From Heterocephalus glaber (taxonomy: Eukaryota > Chordata > Mammalia > Rodentia > Bathyergidae): a stretch of DNA of 64,000 nucleotides. Both the position numbers and the translations under genes were made by a program. The stretch covers positions 2,049,735-2,113,734 of the forward strand of contig NW_004624801.1 of NCBI RefSeq assembly GCF_000247695.1, given 5' to 3'. Below the pieces are notes generated by a model, which was not told the origin of the DNA, ran no database searches, and worked only from the letters and a program-made list of their open reading frames with translations. Positions 21,375 through 32,609 of the stretch are shown piece after piece (within the stretch, counting starts at the first letter, position 1; every line of letters starts with the position of its first letter).

Positions 21375-21890
21375 AAAAGAGAGCTAAGATTTCTACATGA
21401 CTGACTTCTCTTTCACTGGCCTCACCAAAAATCATGAAATCATTGCAGAATATTACCTTTGGTGGAATAACTAGATGACTAGTCTTTTACTAAATATAGT
21501 ATAGCACGCTTCTGCAATTTTAGTTTAATTCACCAACTTGCTCAATAATTCTCCCCTCGAGTTTTGAGTTCAGTTTTATAATATCTCGTGTCGGGAGGGG
21601 GATGGTAGTTGTGTGTTTTGCTGGTGCTGCCCTACCAGCCAGAGTAGAAAGTCATTCCCGATGGAAACATCTTTATTTAAAAAAAAAAAAATTGACATGT
21701 TAAGTTTGAGTTTTTGTTAATAAGAGAAGATAGAACTTTCTGAAGCACGGTATGCATTGAAGAAACAACCGTGGGGGGGAGCTTCGGGGAGAGAAGCCAT
21801 GCATGAGAGCAGCAGGAGAAAACCAAGCTGCGAGAGCATAGGAATAATCCAGCAAACACATGGAATTTCCAGGGCACCTGGAATGCAGCC
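21375..21890. other. Unique non-coding sequence
   Basis: No gene or clear repeat recognised; a 13-base A-run lies near 21678-21690. Confidence 0.5.
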
Positions 21891-21894
21891 CTGC

Positions 21895-21990
21895 CGCCCC
21901 ACTACTTAATTGTGTGACTTAAGTCACTTAACCTCCCAAATTTTTATTCCCTCCCCTATAAAAATAAGGATTCAATTTGATGGCTTTTAA
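21895..21990 (+). repeat. MIR SINE core fragment
   Basis: ACTACTTAATTGTGTGACTT, AGTCACTTAACCTCCCAAAT and the CCTATAAAAATAAGGATTC block follow the MIR core order. Only the core is recognisable. Confidence 0.7.
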
Positions 21991-21994
21991 AGAT

Positions 21995-22740
21995 TTTTTT
22001 TTAGTTCTAAAAATCTAGGGTTCTTAATATGTTCAGACATTCTTTCGCATGCCCAACTATTAGAAGCTCCACCTTCTTTTAATAAATTCTATTTACTTGC
22101 AGGTGGTTGGACTATTAAGCAAAGCAAATTGTTTAAATAATGTCTGACTTTTTGACTGGCTTGACTCTCCTAATGGGCCATATATATATGCCCACATATA
22201 TTTTTTTTCAGGGTAGTGATTTTTTAGGTACATCAATCAAGTAGCCAGTATTTATTGCATGGAGCTAATTAACTTTCAAAATGACATTTTCCTTTGTAAC
22301 ATTGGTTGAGATTTGAACTCAGATCTCACCAATGAAAAGCAGCTGCACTAATAACCTGAGTCCCAACGAGCCCCCTAATTCTCCCAGCTTATGCCCACCC
22401 TAAACGTGTGATTAATCGCAGGTTTATGAGAGTTCTCAGTTACTGTGAAAACAAATCATTACCAGAAACTGGCATTCCCAATTTATTTTATTTTTTATTT
22501 TTCTTACTTATACCCTATTCTCCATATTTTCCATATGTTTAGGGGCCTTCTCATCCATTCAGGACATTACAGAAAGCTCCACTCAGTCTCATCTCCTAAT
22601 GGGCCATGATAAACAGGAACATTTTGCTGTCTTCTTTTTGCTTTTCCATTTTGGAGGCTGTAGCTTTGAAGACTGTCAACAATGTGGTGAAGAGGGAGAC
22701 AGTGTGAAGACAAAGGCACGTGTGATTACCCATTAGGCCT
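21995..22740. other. Unique block with repeated CCTAATGGG motif; candidate conserved sequence
   Basis: Repeat-free as far as I can see. TCTCCTAATGGGCCAT occurs twice exactly (22166-22181 and 22592-22607), and an inverted CCCATTAGGC lies at 22729-22738. TAAT cores are frequent. No gene recognised. Confidence 0.4.
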
Positions 22741-22744
22741 CATG

Positions 22745-23030
22745 TCACCTGAGTACAGCAAGCCCACAACTTCACCCACTGTTAGACACAAGCCTGGGAG
22801 ATGCAGAAACCTGGGCATGGACCCAGGGATCTGGGAGTGGCTTATCTTTACCAACTTCTCCTGTACTTCTTTTTTATTATGCGGAGAAAATGGTATAAAA
22901 AAACTTAGATATTTCAAGTTCTTACCTCTTATTTGTCAAGCACCAAAAATGGTTCAAATAAATCAAATTTACTTTGGGGATTTTGAAGCATACATCAAGA
23001 CATGGACTCCAAAGCAGAAAGAACTGGAAA
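22745..23030. other. Unique non-coding sequence
   Basis: Nothing recognised between the repeated-motif block and the B1-dID element. The plus frame that begins here runs on into the SINE and is not called. Confidence 0.45.
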
Positions 23031-23035
23031 TAGTG

Positions 23036-23199
23036 TTGATGGGGCACATTCATAAGCCCAGGACTCTGGGAGGCAGAGGCACAAGAAAGGCAAGTTCAAG
23101 CCCACCATGAGCAACGTGGCAAGACCCTGTCACAAAATAAATAAAAAAGGGCTGGGAATATGGCTTAGCGGCAAGGCCCTGGGGTCAACTGCCAGTAAC
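23036..23199 (+). repeat. B1-dID dimeric SINE (diverged)
   Basis: B1 part: AGCCCAGGACTCTGGGAGGC, AGAGGCACAAGAAAGG, GGCAAGACCCTGTCAC. Then an A-rich linker and an ID part: GGGCTGGGAATATGGCTTAG, GGGGTCAACTGCCAGTAAC. A short (AC)n follows. Confidence 0.82.
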
Positions 23200-23212
23200 A
23201 CACACACACACA
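23198..23212. repeat. Short (CA)n microsatellite
   Basis: About seven CA units at the tail of the B1-dID element. Confidence 0.85.
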
Positions 23213-23291
23213 AACGCGCGTGCACACTAGAAATCTAATCAAAAGAAAATTACTCATCACAGAGTAAACAATCAAGGAAGTTGAATAAGTC

Positions 23292-23484
23292 GTACCTTGG
23301 TTCACGAACTTAATTCTTTCCATGATTCTGGTTGCAAACTGAACTGGATGAACCCAGTCAAATTTCCCCATAAGGTCAACATTGAACCTAACTGTTGAAT
23401 TTGGTTGAGTCCTCGTCCAATTCGATTTGTCACCAGAATTGTGGAAAGAATTAAGCTCGTGAACCGAGTTACCACTGCACTGTA
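23292..23484. mobile_element. Long imperfect palindrome, MITE-like DNA transposon remnant
   Basis: The left arm (about 23293-23375) begins TACCTTGGTTCACGAACTTA. The inverse of the right arm (about 23390-23483) begins TACAGTGCAGTGG, then TAACTCGGTTCACGAGC. The two arms align for some 80 bp, sharing TTCACGA, CTTAATTCTTTCCA and ATTCTGG, with a short centre. The right end abuts TA. This suits a nonautonomous Tc1/mariner-type element whose extreme left end has been lost. The family is inferred. Confidence 0.65.
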
Positions 23485-23695
23485 CATCCTTGAACCTGAG
23501 TCCTAGAGTTGCAGCCACTACTCCTGGTCTTTACAGTCCAGCTGAAATCCCTCTCAAATCTGTGACTCCACATAGACTGACATTTCTGATTGAACAGCAA
23601 CAGGAAGTAATTCATTTGACAATAGTTAATAAGACTCTCCAGCAATATCACGTAGGCCTGTTAGGGCAGAGGTGCTTGTGTGTATTTAGGACAGA

Positions 23696-23769
23696 GGGCC
23701 TGGGACATAGCTCAGTGGCACCAAGCCTGACTGGCAAGCACAAGATCCCGAGTTCGATCCCTGGTAAAA
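23696..23769 (+). repeat. ID-type SINE
   Basis: GGGCCTGGGACATAGCTCAG with B-box GTTCGATCCCTGG. The end is GGTAAAAG in place of GGTACC with an A-tail, so the 3' end is altered or shortened, and a short GACA run follows. Confidence 0.9.
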
Positions 23770-23774
23770 GAGAC

Positions 23775-24699
23775 AGACAGATGCCTTAGACTCCCAGATT
23801 TCCCAAATCCTTCAGTTGTGGAGAACAACTTTTCCATGAATATCTATATAAATTGCTGTGATCTTCCATCTTATGAGAGAGGTAAGAACATCTTTTCCAA
23901 AATACTTGTGCTGTCCAAAAGAACTTGAGCTTCTAATAGTCATTCTTTCCCCAAGTTCCTGTTTATTACAAAACAGTGTCTCTCTACTGTGTCTCAAGTA
24001 GGTGTTCTTTAGTTCCGATCCAATATGAATATATCCCCTTGCCTTGAACCTCCTTGAATACCTCCATTCTAAGAAAGTTCTGTATAATCAATACGTATAG
24101 ACGTTTGCAGGTGAACAAGTTTGAAAATAAACAGTGAAGCAAAGTAGTTCCATTGTAAGGTACTACACAAACCAGTGGAGCACATCCCTGCATTAAAATT
24201 CCATTGGCTACACCTACCTTAACATGATTCTCCTTGACTGTCTCTGGTCTTGAGTCTCAGCCCACAGTTCTGGTTTTGACTTCCTTCCTTCAAAGCCTCA
24301 TCCAGATGCCTGGTTATTTCCCTCTACTCCCTCCTCCCAGTGACTGGCTATTCTTTTTTTAAGCAAAATAGTACAGTCCTCTTCTCCTACTTCAAAGGTA
24401 TCTGGCTGTCCTTAGCTGTCCTAAAACTCCTAATTTTCTCTAGCAAAAAAGATGGCTTTACTTGCACCATGAACAGATGCCTATATATATCAAGCTTCTC
24501 CACCAGGTTTGTAAATAAAGAGAAATAACATGAAGTGCCATCTCCCCACTAAAATTACATAAATTACACAGAAAGCAGGACTGCTCATAATCAGATCCTT
24601 TTGCTATTGCTTTTTTGTTTTTGCTAATATTTTGTTTGCCACCTCATGTCTCTCACAAGCTTGCCTGCCTGCTTTTATGCTCACTTACTTTCTCTTACA

Positions 24700-24700
<1 letters not shown>
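23775..24700. other. Unique non-coding sequence
   Basis: No gene or clear repeat recognised. Confidence 0.5.

Positions 24701-24702
<2 letters not shown>

Positions 24703-24732
<30 letters not shown>
24703..24732. repeat. (TC)n microsatellite
   Basis: About 15 uninterrupted TC units. Long enough to be polymorphic. Confidence 0.97.
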
Positions 24733-24734
<2 letters not shown>

Positions 24735-24735
<1 letters not shown>

Positions 24736-26315
24736 CACATGTTCTTTTGAAAACCCTCACAGTGAGAAACAACAAATCAATGCGTCATTCCATTAAATCC
24801 TTCCTCTTTCAGTGTCTACACTGAAGGGGACAAGAGACAAGGGGAAAAGAAGAGGAAAGTTAAGTAAGTCTAGTGACAGCATGGTAGCAAGTGGCATTAG
24901 TAAGGAGAGGAAAGAAATGAAGCTATGCAGTAGGGTGTTATGTGTTTGATTAGAGATGCTCAAAGTGAGTCTGAAGTGTTGCCTTTGCTCCATCGGGGGT
25001 GTCTCCCTGGTCCTCTCTGGCACCAGCACTGTTTGGGGGCAGCATGCTAACACAAACCCACATGGGTGACAAACATGCCTCCTAGTGACACTACAGGGAC
25101 ACGCGCCAGGGTCTGCCTCTGAGCCAGGAGTTGCCCATCCTGCCTTGGAGGACAGCTGAAGGGAAGTGAGATTATTGGGACACAAAACAAGAAACCAAAA
25201 ACTGACCTTTCTTTGAGAAGCTATTTTCCTGTGACATTTAAGAGGTTATAAGGAGTCTAGCTGATTCCCATTAATAAAGAATATCTGTAGTTCTGTATTT
25301 CCCTTTCATCCTGGTACAATACAGACCTGAACTTGGGACTCTGCAAGAAAGATTGCGAGCATAGAGATGAAGGGGCTGCATCCAGGTGAGGAATGGGAGG
25401 ACACTGTGCTCCCAGGAGGTCTCCTCTTACAAAATTTCCCACCTTATAATTCACCCTCCTGAGGTGGAGCAAAGTAGCCAGGGCTAGGGGTGTAAACACA
25501 GACCAAACCTCAGCCCCTTCCAGGGCTTCCTCCCAGCAGTTCCACATAATCCCCTGCCTGCCGTGAGTCACCATCACCACGTGCTCTCAGCCCATGGCTC
25601 GGGAGATGGTCATGCCAACAGACACGTCTTTCTCTGTGTGTGACACAGTGGCTGCCAACTTGTGGTGAGACCTCGGGTGCCAAATGTAACCAATTACAGG
25701 AGTCCCCATCCTGTGGCTGAAGGCATCTGTGTGGGGGACTGTATTTCATGGAGGCCATTAGAGCCGGGGTGAGGGACCACTGGGCCTTCAGGTCTCCTCC
25801 AACTGGCGTCTTCCCAGGATGGGCAGGTTCCGCAACCGTGTCTTCCAGGGTTCTGGGCTGGATACAATTCCCTTCATCCATTCCATGCTGAAACCTCCAG
25901 GGAAACTGGGATAAAAAGAAAAAGGAAATAAGTGAAGAGAAACAAAAAGTGAAATTGAGAAATAACTTGAAATTTGCCCTCAAGTAACAGTGAAGTATTT
26001 TTTCAGTTAATTGTTCTAAAGTAGGTATCACATCAATTTCCTCTTCTCTGGTTTCATGACCCTCTCCCTGTCTTTTACCTAGGTTCTTATGAAATCTTTG
26101 CCAATGTTCTAGTTTCGTCAAGTATCTCCATCTTCCAAAGTATCTACTTCTCTTTCTGAAAACAAGCAGCTAATTATACTTCTTGTCTTTGATGACTCTC
26201 TGTTCTCTATACTATAAAATACAAAGTGTTAGCCACATGCTCTTTACACATATTGGAATATTTCCATCTTTCCACCCAGGCTGTGGACATCCATGTCAAT
26301 ATCACACTGATGCTC
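24735..26315. other. Unique sequence, GC-richer at 25,000-25,900
   Basis: The longest open frame in the window (25510-26121, minus, 203 codons) lies here and is followed by a second minus frame. I recognise no domain. A pyrimidine tract and CAG acceptor-like site lie on the minus strand at about 25,890-25,920. This could be part of a non-coding RNA exon or chance; no gene is called. Confidence 0.4.
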
Positions 26316-26319
26316 TATT

Positions 26320-26680
26320 ACTGCTTCCAGAATGTTCCTCCACATCCTGTATTGACTAAGTGTTGCCCCTTCAAAAGCCAACCCATTAGGTCTTTGTAAG
26401 ACCTACAGAACCCTTCAAATAGAATTCCTTCTCCCACTCCTCTAGTTTTATCTTCTTTGATAATATGTCCTGTTGTAAACTATTTTCCTTCTTTTATAAT
26501 ATATATCCTATTGAAAACTACTTTCATACTAAATAATTTGACTCCTGTAGCATAAAGTAAGCTCAGGGAGAGCTCAGATCACAATTTTAGGTCCTAGCAG
26601 AAGGCAGGTATAGAAAGGACGTTCAACAAACATATGATACATTTCAGAGGAAATAAATACATGAATGAATGGCTCATTCA
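26320..26680 (+). repeat. L2 LINE 3' end
   Basis: AGTAAGCTCAGGGAGAGCTC, then GTCCTAGCAGAAGGCAGGTA and ACGTTCAACAAACATATGAT, closing in ATGAATGAATGG, follow the L2 3'-end order. The upstream part (TTCCTCCACATCC, CCTTCAAATAGAATTCC) is weaker. L2 is an ancient mammalian LINE; this copy is non-coding. Confidence 0.65.
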
Positions 26681-26684
26681 GCGA

Positions 26685-28085
26685 CCCGAAGGGCAAGCCT
26701 GTTTCACAGGGTTAATGTAATACTAGCTAGTCCACACCTATTCACATGTGTAGAAATGTTACATTTCGTGTAAAATCTTGTATCCAAATACACATGGAGT
26801 CCAGTACTTTACATTTTCTTTTGGTACATACATAGCATTGGAGTTTTTAAATTGAAAACTATGCCCTGAAGGCCTTTCTGACTCAAGCTTGTATTTTTAT
26901 GTTTTTGTTTTTCTCTTTGCTTTTCTAATTATTATTTTGGATTCCATAGACCTGGCACACCTCCACACACACACATCAGTGAGTGTTTTTCCTTTAAGTT
27001 ATTTTCTCTGGCTGGAAGACGGCTTCTCTTTTCTAGTTTTCCTCATTGTGAGGAACAATTGCTACCATGAAATCGAACTTTCGTCATACTTGTGCATATG
27101 TTCATGTTTTTATTATGGGTAATACAAAGTAGAAGAATTGCTAGGTCTTCAATATAGATTAGTTTGCAAATATAACTACTACGCAGATATGCCCTCACTA
27201 ATGCTCCCTGTCTCCCCCAAATAAGATCTAATTAGAAAATAATCAGCCTTGAAACTAGAGATCAAAAATGCCAGCCCCAGTCAGCCTATCTCTGCCTTAG
27301 CTGTCTTCATTATTCCCTTGCTTGGTGGCTACTCTGTAAGGCCATAAATGGCTTTTTTTGTTTTACTCCTCCATGCTCTTTCTACTCCCACTACTGAGAA
27401 AGGGAGTGATATATCAGGAAATTTAGTTCCAGATATTTTTTCCCAACAATAGCTATAATTTAAACCTGGCACTAAATTTTCCTAAAAACATTGCTTACCT
27501 TTCGTTCTTCTATCTCAAATGGCACCCGGTTTTTTCTTGTTGCTGGTATGGTTCACCCTGAAATTCTTTGACAGTGATTACCAAAGCTTGCCTGTCCTAC
27601 AACCCCTATGTAGAAAATTCATGCTTGAATTTTCTTCAAATTCATACTTGAATGATTGCACTAATCATGGAATAATAGGCCAAAATAAATTTTCATTAGT
27701 ATTTTAAAATTTAAATTTCTTTCAGTATTTAAAATACTCATTGTATTCTTACTGTCCAATGTTGATAGAATCCTTATGTCAAAGATTTTCCTTCTTCCAT
27801 AGGTAATCTTTACTGTTTTCCTACTCTGATTGCTTTTAGGATTTTTCTCTTGGTTCTTGATGCTTTAAAATTTTACTCCAATATATCTACATGAAATAAT
27901 ACTGGTAAATAACTAACAAAAGTCTAAATATCTGGATATTTTGTATTAGATGGGTAAGCATCTGAATGGCTACATATTTATTAGGTATTATTTTAGATAC
28001 GAGGTGAAAGGGCATAGAATAATGAAGTTCTGACTCCAGCTCTACACTGACAGCCTTGTGGCCATTCCCTAAGTTTAAAATGTCT
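26685..28085. other. Unique AT-rich sequence
   Basis: No gene recognised. About 27000-27190 (ATTGTGAGGAACAATTGC, TTGTGCATATGTTCATG, AGAATTGCTAGGTC) faintly resembles inverted old L1 sequence; too weak to call separately. Confidence 0.4.
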
Positions 28086-28090
28086 CTAGT

Positions 28091-28173
28091 GGGCTGGGGA
28101 TTTAGCTCAGAGGCACCCCGCCTGCCTCAAAAGTGCAAGGTCCTGAGTTCGATCCCTGGTACCAAAAAAAAAA
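28091..28173 (+). repeat. ID-type SINE (TCC subfamily)
   Basis: GGGCTGGGGATTTAGCTCAG to GTTCGATCCCTGGTACC plus an A10 tail. It carries AAGGTCCTGAG. Confidence 0.94.
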
Positions 28174-28179
28174 GTGTCT

Positions 28180-30385
28180 TGGGTATCTGTCTTCATATGT
28201 GAAATGAGAAGGGAATCAGAAATACCTGCAAAATCCATTTTCAATCATAAAACACTGTGTGAAGAACCGAGTCTTTAGAAACTTTCAGGGCTTTTCAGTA
28301 GTTATTTCTTCTTTCTCAAGACAATATTTAATGTAAATTATCTCAGTGCTGCTGCTCCTGCTGCTCGTGAGAGCTGTTCCATTTAAATTATTTCTAGAAA
28401 TCAAACATCTCTTAACTCCCTTCTCTTGTGTCCCTTTTCCTGGCAGCTATGCTTTTTAAAAATTTAATACAACATAAAAATCCAGGAGAATATATGAATA
28501 TCAGAATGTTGTTAAATGTTTCTTTCAATCTTAAAGCTGAGGTAAAAGGCAGTGTGCATAAGTCAGTGAATTAAAAGATTCTGTATGAGATGTTTTATAT
28601 TTTCAAACTTTTGCCAAAAGGATACTTAAAACATTCACAAAGGGAATTCTCGGAAGCCAAAAGTTTTATCCCTCCGAAAACAGGCATAGGAGGCCTCTGA
28701 ATTAAAGCTTCCGACTGTGAGTACTGGGCTGTCCCTGATTAAAAACAAATGGAACGTGTGCTATAGACCATACATTTACTTGATTTATTGCTTGGAAAAT
28801 TAAGTTACTATTACTTATGGGGCTTGGAAGCAAAGCCCCAGTGCAATAGCTAATTGAGAGTAGGAAAGGGGTATATGCTGAAATTGCGAAAATATATTTC
28901 AGAGAATGGCTGAGTGAAGACATCAGGGTATGTAATTAAATGGCTTTTTAAAAAAAATTTCACACTCCCCACATCCTCTCATATCAAACAATTGAAATGT
29001 GTTGGTTTATTAACTGGTCTTCCACCATTAGTTCCATCAAGATGGGTACCTACTGTGTTGTTCACCTTCACTGGTATGGCAAACATATAACTTGCATTAC
29101 TAAGTGCCTTAAAATAATGGTGTATTCATTTAGGAGAAAAATCTGACTATTCTGTTTTCCAATAATTAAAGACATTTTAAAATTGAAACAAAGGATTGAA
29201 TTTTGGTGAACTACGCCAGGACCTTCTTCTGGATTCTTTGCAGTCAGTGGTATATTTTGATGAGTTTTCTGACTCATCAAGTGAATTTCCATCCAGTCCT
29301 AAGAAAGAATGCTGTTTTGGTAGAGTTAGGGACCAGGAAATTCTGGATAGGGAAGGACAAATACTAGAAAACGTGTGTGATGGGTTGAGGGGGAGAATAA
29401 ACTATACACAGGACCTTTCCCACCAATTCTCATTCCAACACAAATCCACTTTCGAAGAAGTTCAGCAATTTGCAGGCTAGCAAATTTAAAAATTCATTAT
29501 TTCTGAGAGCTGAACTGTAACTATATGAGTGATAAAATTGATGACATATGTAGGGACTTTTCATTTATATTGGACAATCAAGTATTCTAGCTTGTTATGA
29601 CTTACTATAGTAACTGCTAAATATTTTTGAAATTGAAGAGAGATGCTGTCTAATCATGATAAAAATTGGCTTTTGTCATCATTAAACTTAGTTGCTGAAG
29701 AAATATGTATGTCAACTAATTTGAAAACAGTGGAGAATTATTTTGCCAGTGGAGAGCCATTTTACCAATTGAGACTATAAAAGAATATCTCTCCTATCTA
29801 CTTTCACTTTTTAAATTGGTGCATTTCATTCAGTGGTTTTGATTCTCATCTGGGGTAATCTGCTTTGCAGGAGACATCTGGTAACCTCTGGAGACATTTT
29901 TGGTCATCATGACTAGAGCAAGGTTGCTGTAGCATGTTGATGGCAGAGACAAGGGTGTTTGGCAGCATGCCACAGTGCACAAAGAAACTCCACAACAATT
30001 ATTCCAATAGTCCAAAATATCAGCGTGTCAACTTGAGAAGCCCTACTTTACAGAGCCCTTTACTCATTCATTCTAGAATTCTTTAACTCATTAATTCACA
30101 GCATAAAGAAAACTGAAATTATTATTAATTATCACTTTAAATGGACTCTGTAAAACTCAACTTATATACAACACTTTTATTTAAACATTTGTTGTTGAAA
30201 ATAAGATGTAGCTGTACAGATTTAAACTAAATAGCAACAAGAAAAGACAATATCCACACCATCTGGAAGGGAAGTATTTTTCCAGTACCTGCCTTGGAAC
30301 TTTGCCCAGAGTCAAAACCCAGTACATATCTTCTGGGTGAATTTCTAAAACAAAATCGGTTAATTATTTAAAACATATAAAGATG
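28180..30385. other. Unique AT-rich sequence
   Basis: About 2.2 kb with no recognised gene or repeat. The open frame at 29196-29480 (+, 94 codons) is acidic and serine-rich and looks less like random AT-rich translation than most, but I cannot link it to a family and do not call it. Confidence 0.45.
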
Positions 30386-30394
30386 GAACTTCTT

Positions 30395-30485
30395 GCCGGG
30401 GATTTAGCTCAGTGTCACCATGCCTGCCTCATAAGCACAAGATCCTGAGTTCGATCCCTGGTACCAAAAAAAAAAAAAAAAAAAA
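30395..30485 (+). repeat. ID-type SINE, first of a stack of three
   Basis: GCCGGGGATTTAGCTCAG to GTTCGATCCCTGGTACC with an A-tail of about 20. The diagnostic site reads AAGATCCTGAG. Only about 30 bp separate it from the next SINE. Confidence 0.94.
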
Positions 30486-30513
30486 TAGAAATTCTTAAGA
30501 ATCTTACAGTTTT

Positions 30514-30611
30514 GGGGCCAGGAATTTAGCTCAGTGGTGCCACCACCTGCCTCTCAAGCACAAGGTCCAGAGTTTGATCCCCAGTACCAAACAAACAAAC
30601 AAACAAACAAA
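30514..30611 (+). repeat. ID-type SINE with (AAAC)n tail, second of the stack
   Basis: GGGGCCAGGAATTTAGCTC to GTTTGATCCCCAGTACC, then an (AAAC)n tail of about six units. It has a perfect 17-bp target-site duplication AAGAATCTTACAGTTTT at 30497-30513 and 30612-30628. Confidence 0.96.
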
Positions 30612-30628
30612 AAGAATCTTACAGTTTT

Positions 30629-30726
30629 CTTTTCTTTTTCTTTTTTTTTTTTGGTACCGGGGATCGAACTTGGGTCTTTGAGCTTGCGCAGCAGGCGGCG
30701 AAATCACTGAGCTAAATCCCTGGCCC
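30629..30726 (-). repeat. ID-type SINE, minus strand (ACC subfamily), third of the stack
   Basis: A T-rich tail, then GGTACCGGGGATCGAACTTG, ending GAGCTAAATCCCTGGCCC. Its left flank ACAGTTTTCTTT is the downstream target-site copy of the second SINE, and its right flank is CAGTTTCTC. It therefore used the same T-rich site in the opposite orientation. Confidence 0.94.
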
Positions 30727-30729
30727 AGT

Positions 30730-31390
30730 TTCTCTTAATAAATATCTAAAATATCCAACCAGCAAAAACTTCCAAAGAAACTACATCTTTATCTTACCCC
30801 AATTTCAAATAAGACCAATTTTTAAAAAATGGTTTCATTTTAAGGGTGTGGACCTGGTTGAAACACAAGATAACTCTATATTTTCTTTATTCATAGATCT
30901 GTCTGTATTTTGGTAAAATACACTTTCTGTTTCCAGATTCAGAAATATTTGTGTGACCTTCAGAGGCTTGTCCCAAAGGACTTTCTCCTGTCCCCAAGCT
31001 ATGTAGGACCTAAGGACCCTCTTTTTCTCTATCAATCAGTAGCAAGAATGAAGTCTTAACTTTAACTGGGTAGCCTGGGGTAACAAAGATGTTTCACACC
31101 CACTAATTAGGGCTGTCAGGTAACCCATTTGACCCCTGAGATGTAAAGCACATGGTAAATGCACTGCTTTCTGTCTCCAAGACCCTCATGTGCCAGCTGC
31201 TCATCCATGAGTCTCTAACCTTTTGGGCTTCCTGGTCATGAATGGGGAGGGGGGGCATTGCAGAGAGAACAGGGAAGGCCAGAGAAACAGTGACAAAGAG
31301 AAAGAGAATCAGAAAGACCCAGACCAGAGAGGTGTATGTAAACATATCTAGAAAACAGGCATGGTCCCCTTCATGGACTAACGTAACTTT
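30730..31390. other. Unique non-coding sequence
   Basis: No gene or clear repeat recognised. Confidence 0.5.
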
Positions 31391-31394
31391 CCTT

Positions 31395-31580
31395 GATGGA
31401 GAGAATGTAAAGAGATTATAAATGAAAGTAGAGCTTTTGAAAATAGAAAGGGGACCAAGAATTGGAAAGAGCAGGGTGGAATGGGAGGCGTAAGGGACAA
31501 AAAATTAAGATGTATGATGTACATGTGCCAACTCCCCATGATAAATGAAACAATTACGTGCTCCAAGCATGCACTGACAA
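31395..31580 (+). mobile_element. Older L1 3' end
   Basis: G/A-rich tract (AATAGAAAGGGGACCAAG, GGAATGGGAGGCG), then AAATTAAGATGTATGATGTA and CATGTGCCAACTCCCCATGA. This matches the order of the window's L1 3' UTRs at lower similarity, so it is an older copy. Confidence 0.6.
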
Positions 31581-31584
31581 AAAG

Positions 31585-32060
31585 GAGAAAAAAATGAATG
31601 AATCCATTTGCCGTTATAGTTCGAGATCTAACATAAGAACAGGTTATAAGAATAAAATAATTAAATATTAGGGTAACAAGGTTGTGAACAGAAGTTAGGT
31701 AGATACAGACACAAATATAGAAATATGACCTAGAAAAGAGTGTACAAATTGACGAACCCTCTGAAACTCCAGAGGCCTTTCAGATTTTTTTTTTTAAATT
31801 TGGAATGTTTGTATACATATAATAAGAAATCTTGCCGAAAGGACACAAGTCTAAACATATAATTCATTTTAAGTTTCATTTACACCTCTACTTGCCACTA
31901 AAAAGTAATTTTATGTCATATTTTAAATAATTTTTTACTTGAAAAAGTTTCATAGTGTGGAATTTTCCACTTGTGGCATCATACTAGTGAGTGAAAGGTT
32001 TGAAGTTTTTTGTATTTATTTATTTATTACGGGCTTATTATAGATTCATTATTCCGTTTT
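31585..32060. other. Unassigned AT-rich sequence
   Basis: Part of it (31780-31950) has the feel of an ancient interspersed repeat, but I cannot name the family. No gene. Confidence 0.4.
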
Positions 32061-32295
32061 CATTAATTTTATTGGTACATTTGAGGTATACAATATGCTG
32101 ACATTCATTTTTGGGAGTTTGCACCTTTACATGATATATCTTGGTTCTTATTTTTTTCCCCCTTCTCCTGCCCTCCGTTCAACCCCTCCACCCCTCCCTA
32201 TTTACAAAGACTTTCTTTCCATTTTTTCCTTTTCTCATATTTATTCTTTTCCCTTCTTTCCTTTCCCCTACTCCTCCTACCTCCCCTTCGCCTTT
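32061..32295 (-). mobile_element. L1 3' end (3' UTR), minus strand
   Basis: The plus strand reads TTAATTTTATTGGTACATTT, ACATGATATATCTTGGTTC, then a C/T-rich tract with CCCCTCCACCCCTCCC. This is the exact inverse order of the 55205 and 56331 copies. Confidence 0.85.
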
Positions 32296-32299
32296 GGAA

Positions 32300-32605
32300 A
32301 GATTTGAAGTTTTGAAGCATTTTAGATGTCCAACTTTTGGATTAAGGACACTCAACCTACACCATTCCTTATAGTATTTCATTTCTCAAAATTTCACCTG
32401 TACTTGGAAATAAATTAATGGATCCTGATAAAAGTCAAGCTCTAGCTAAAGACCAAAAGAACTTATTAGGAAAAAATGCATCATGTGGACTTAGACAATT
32501 TTTTTAATGATTTCATAGAAACAGCTGAGCCTAACTTCACCTGTGAGTCATGGTATAGAGCACCAAGAAGGGTCAGTGGGTACTTACTTATTTTAAAAGT
32601 GAGGA
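32300..32605. other. Unique non-coding sequence
   Basis: No gene or clear repeat between the L1 end and the U2 fragment. Confidence 0.5.
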
Positions 32606-32609
32606 AGTT

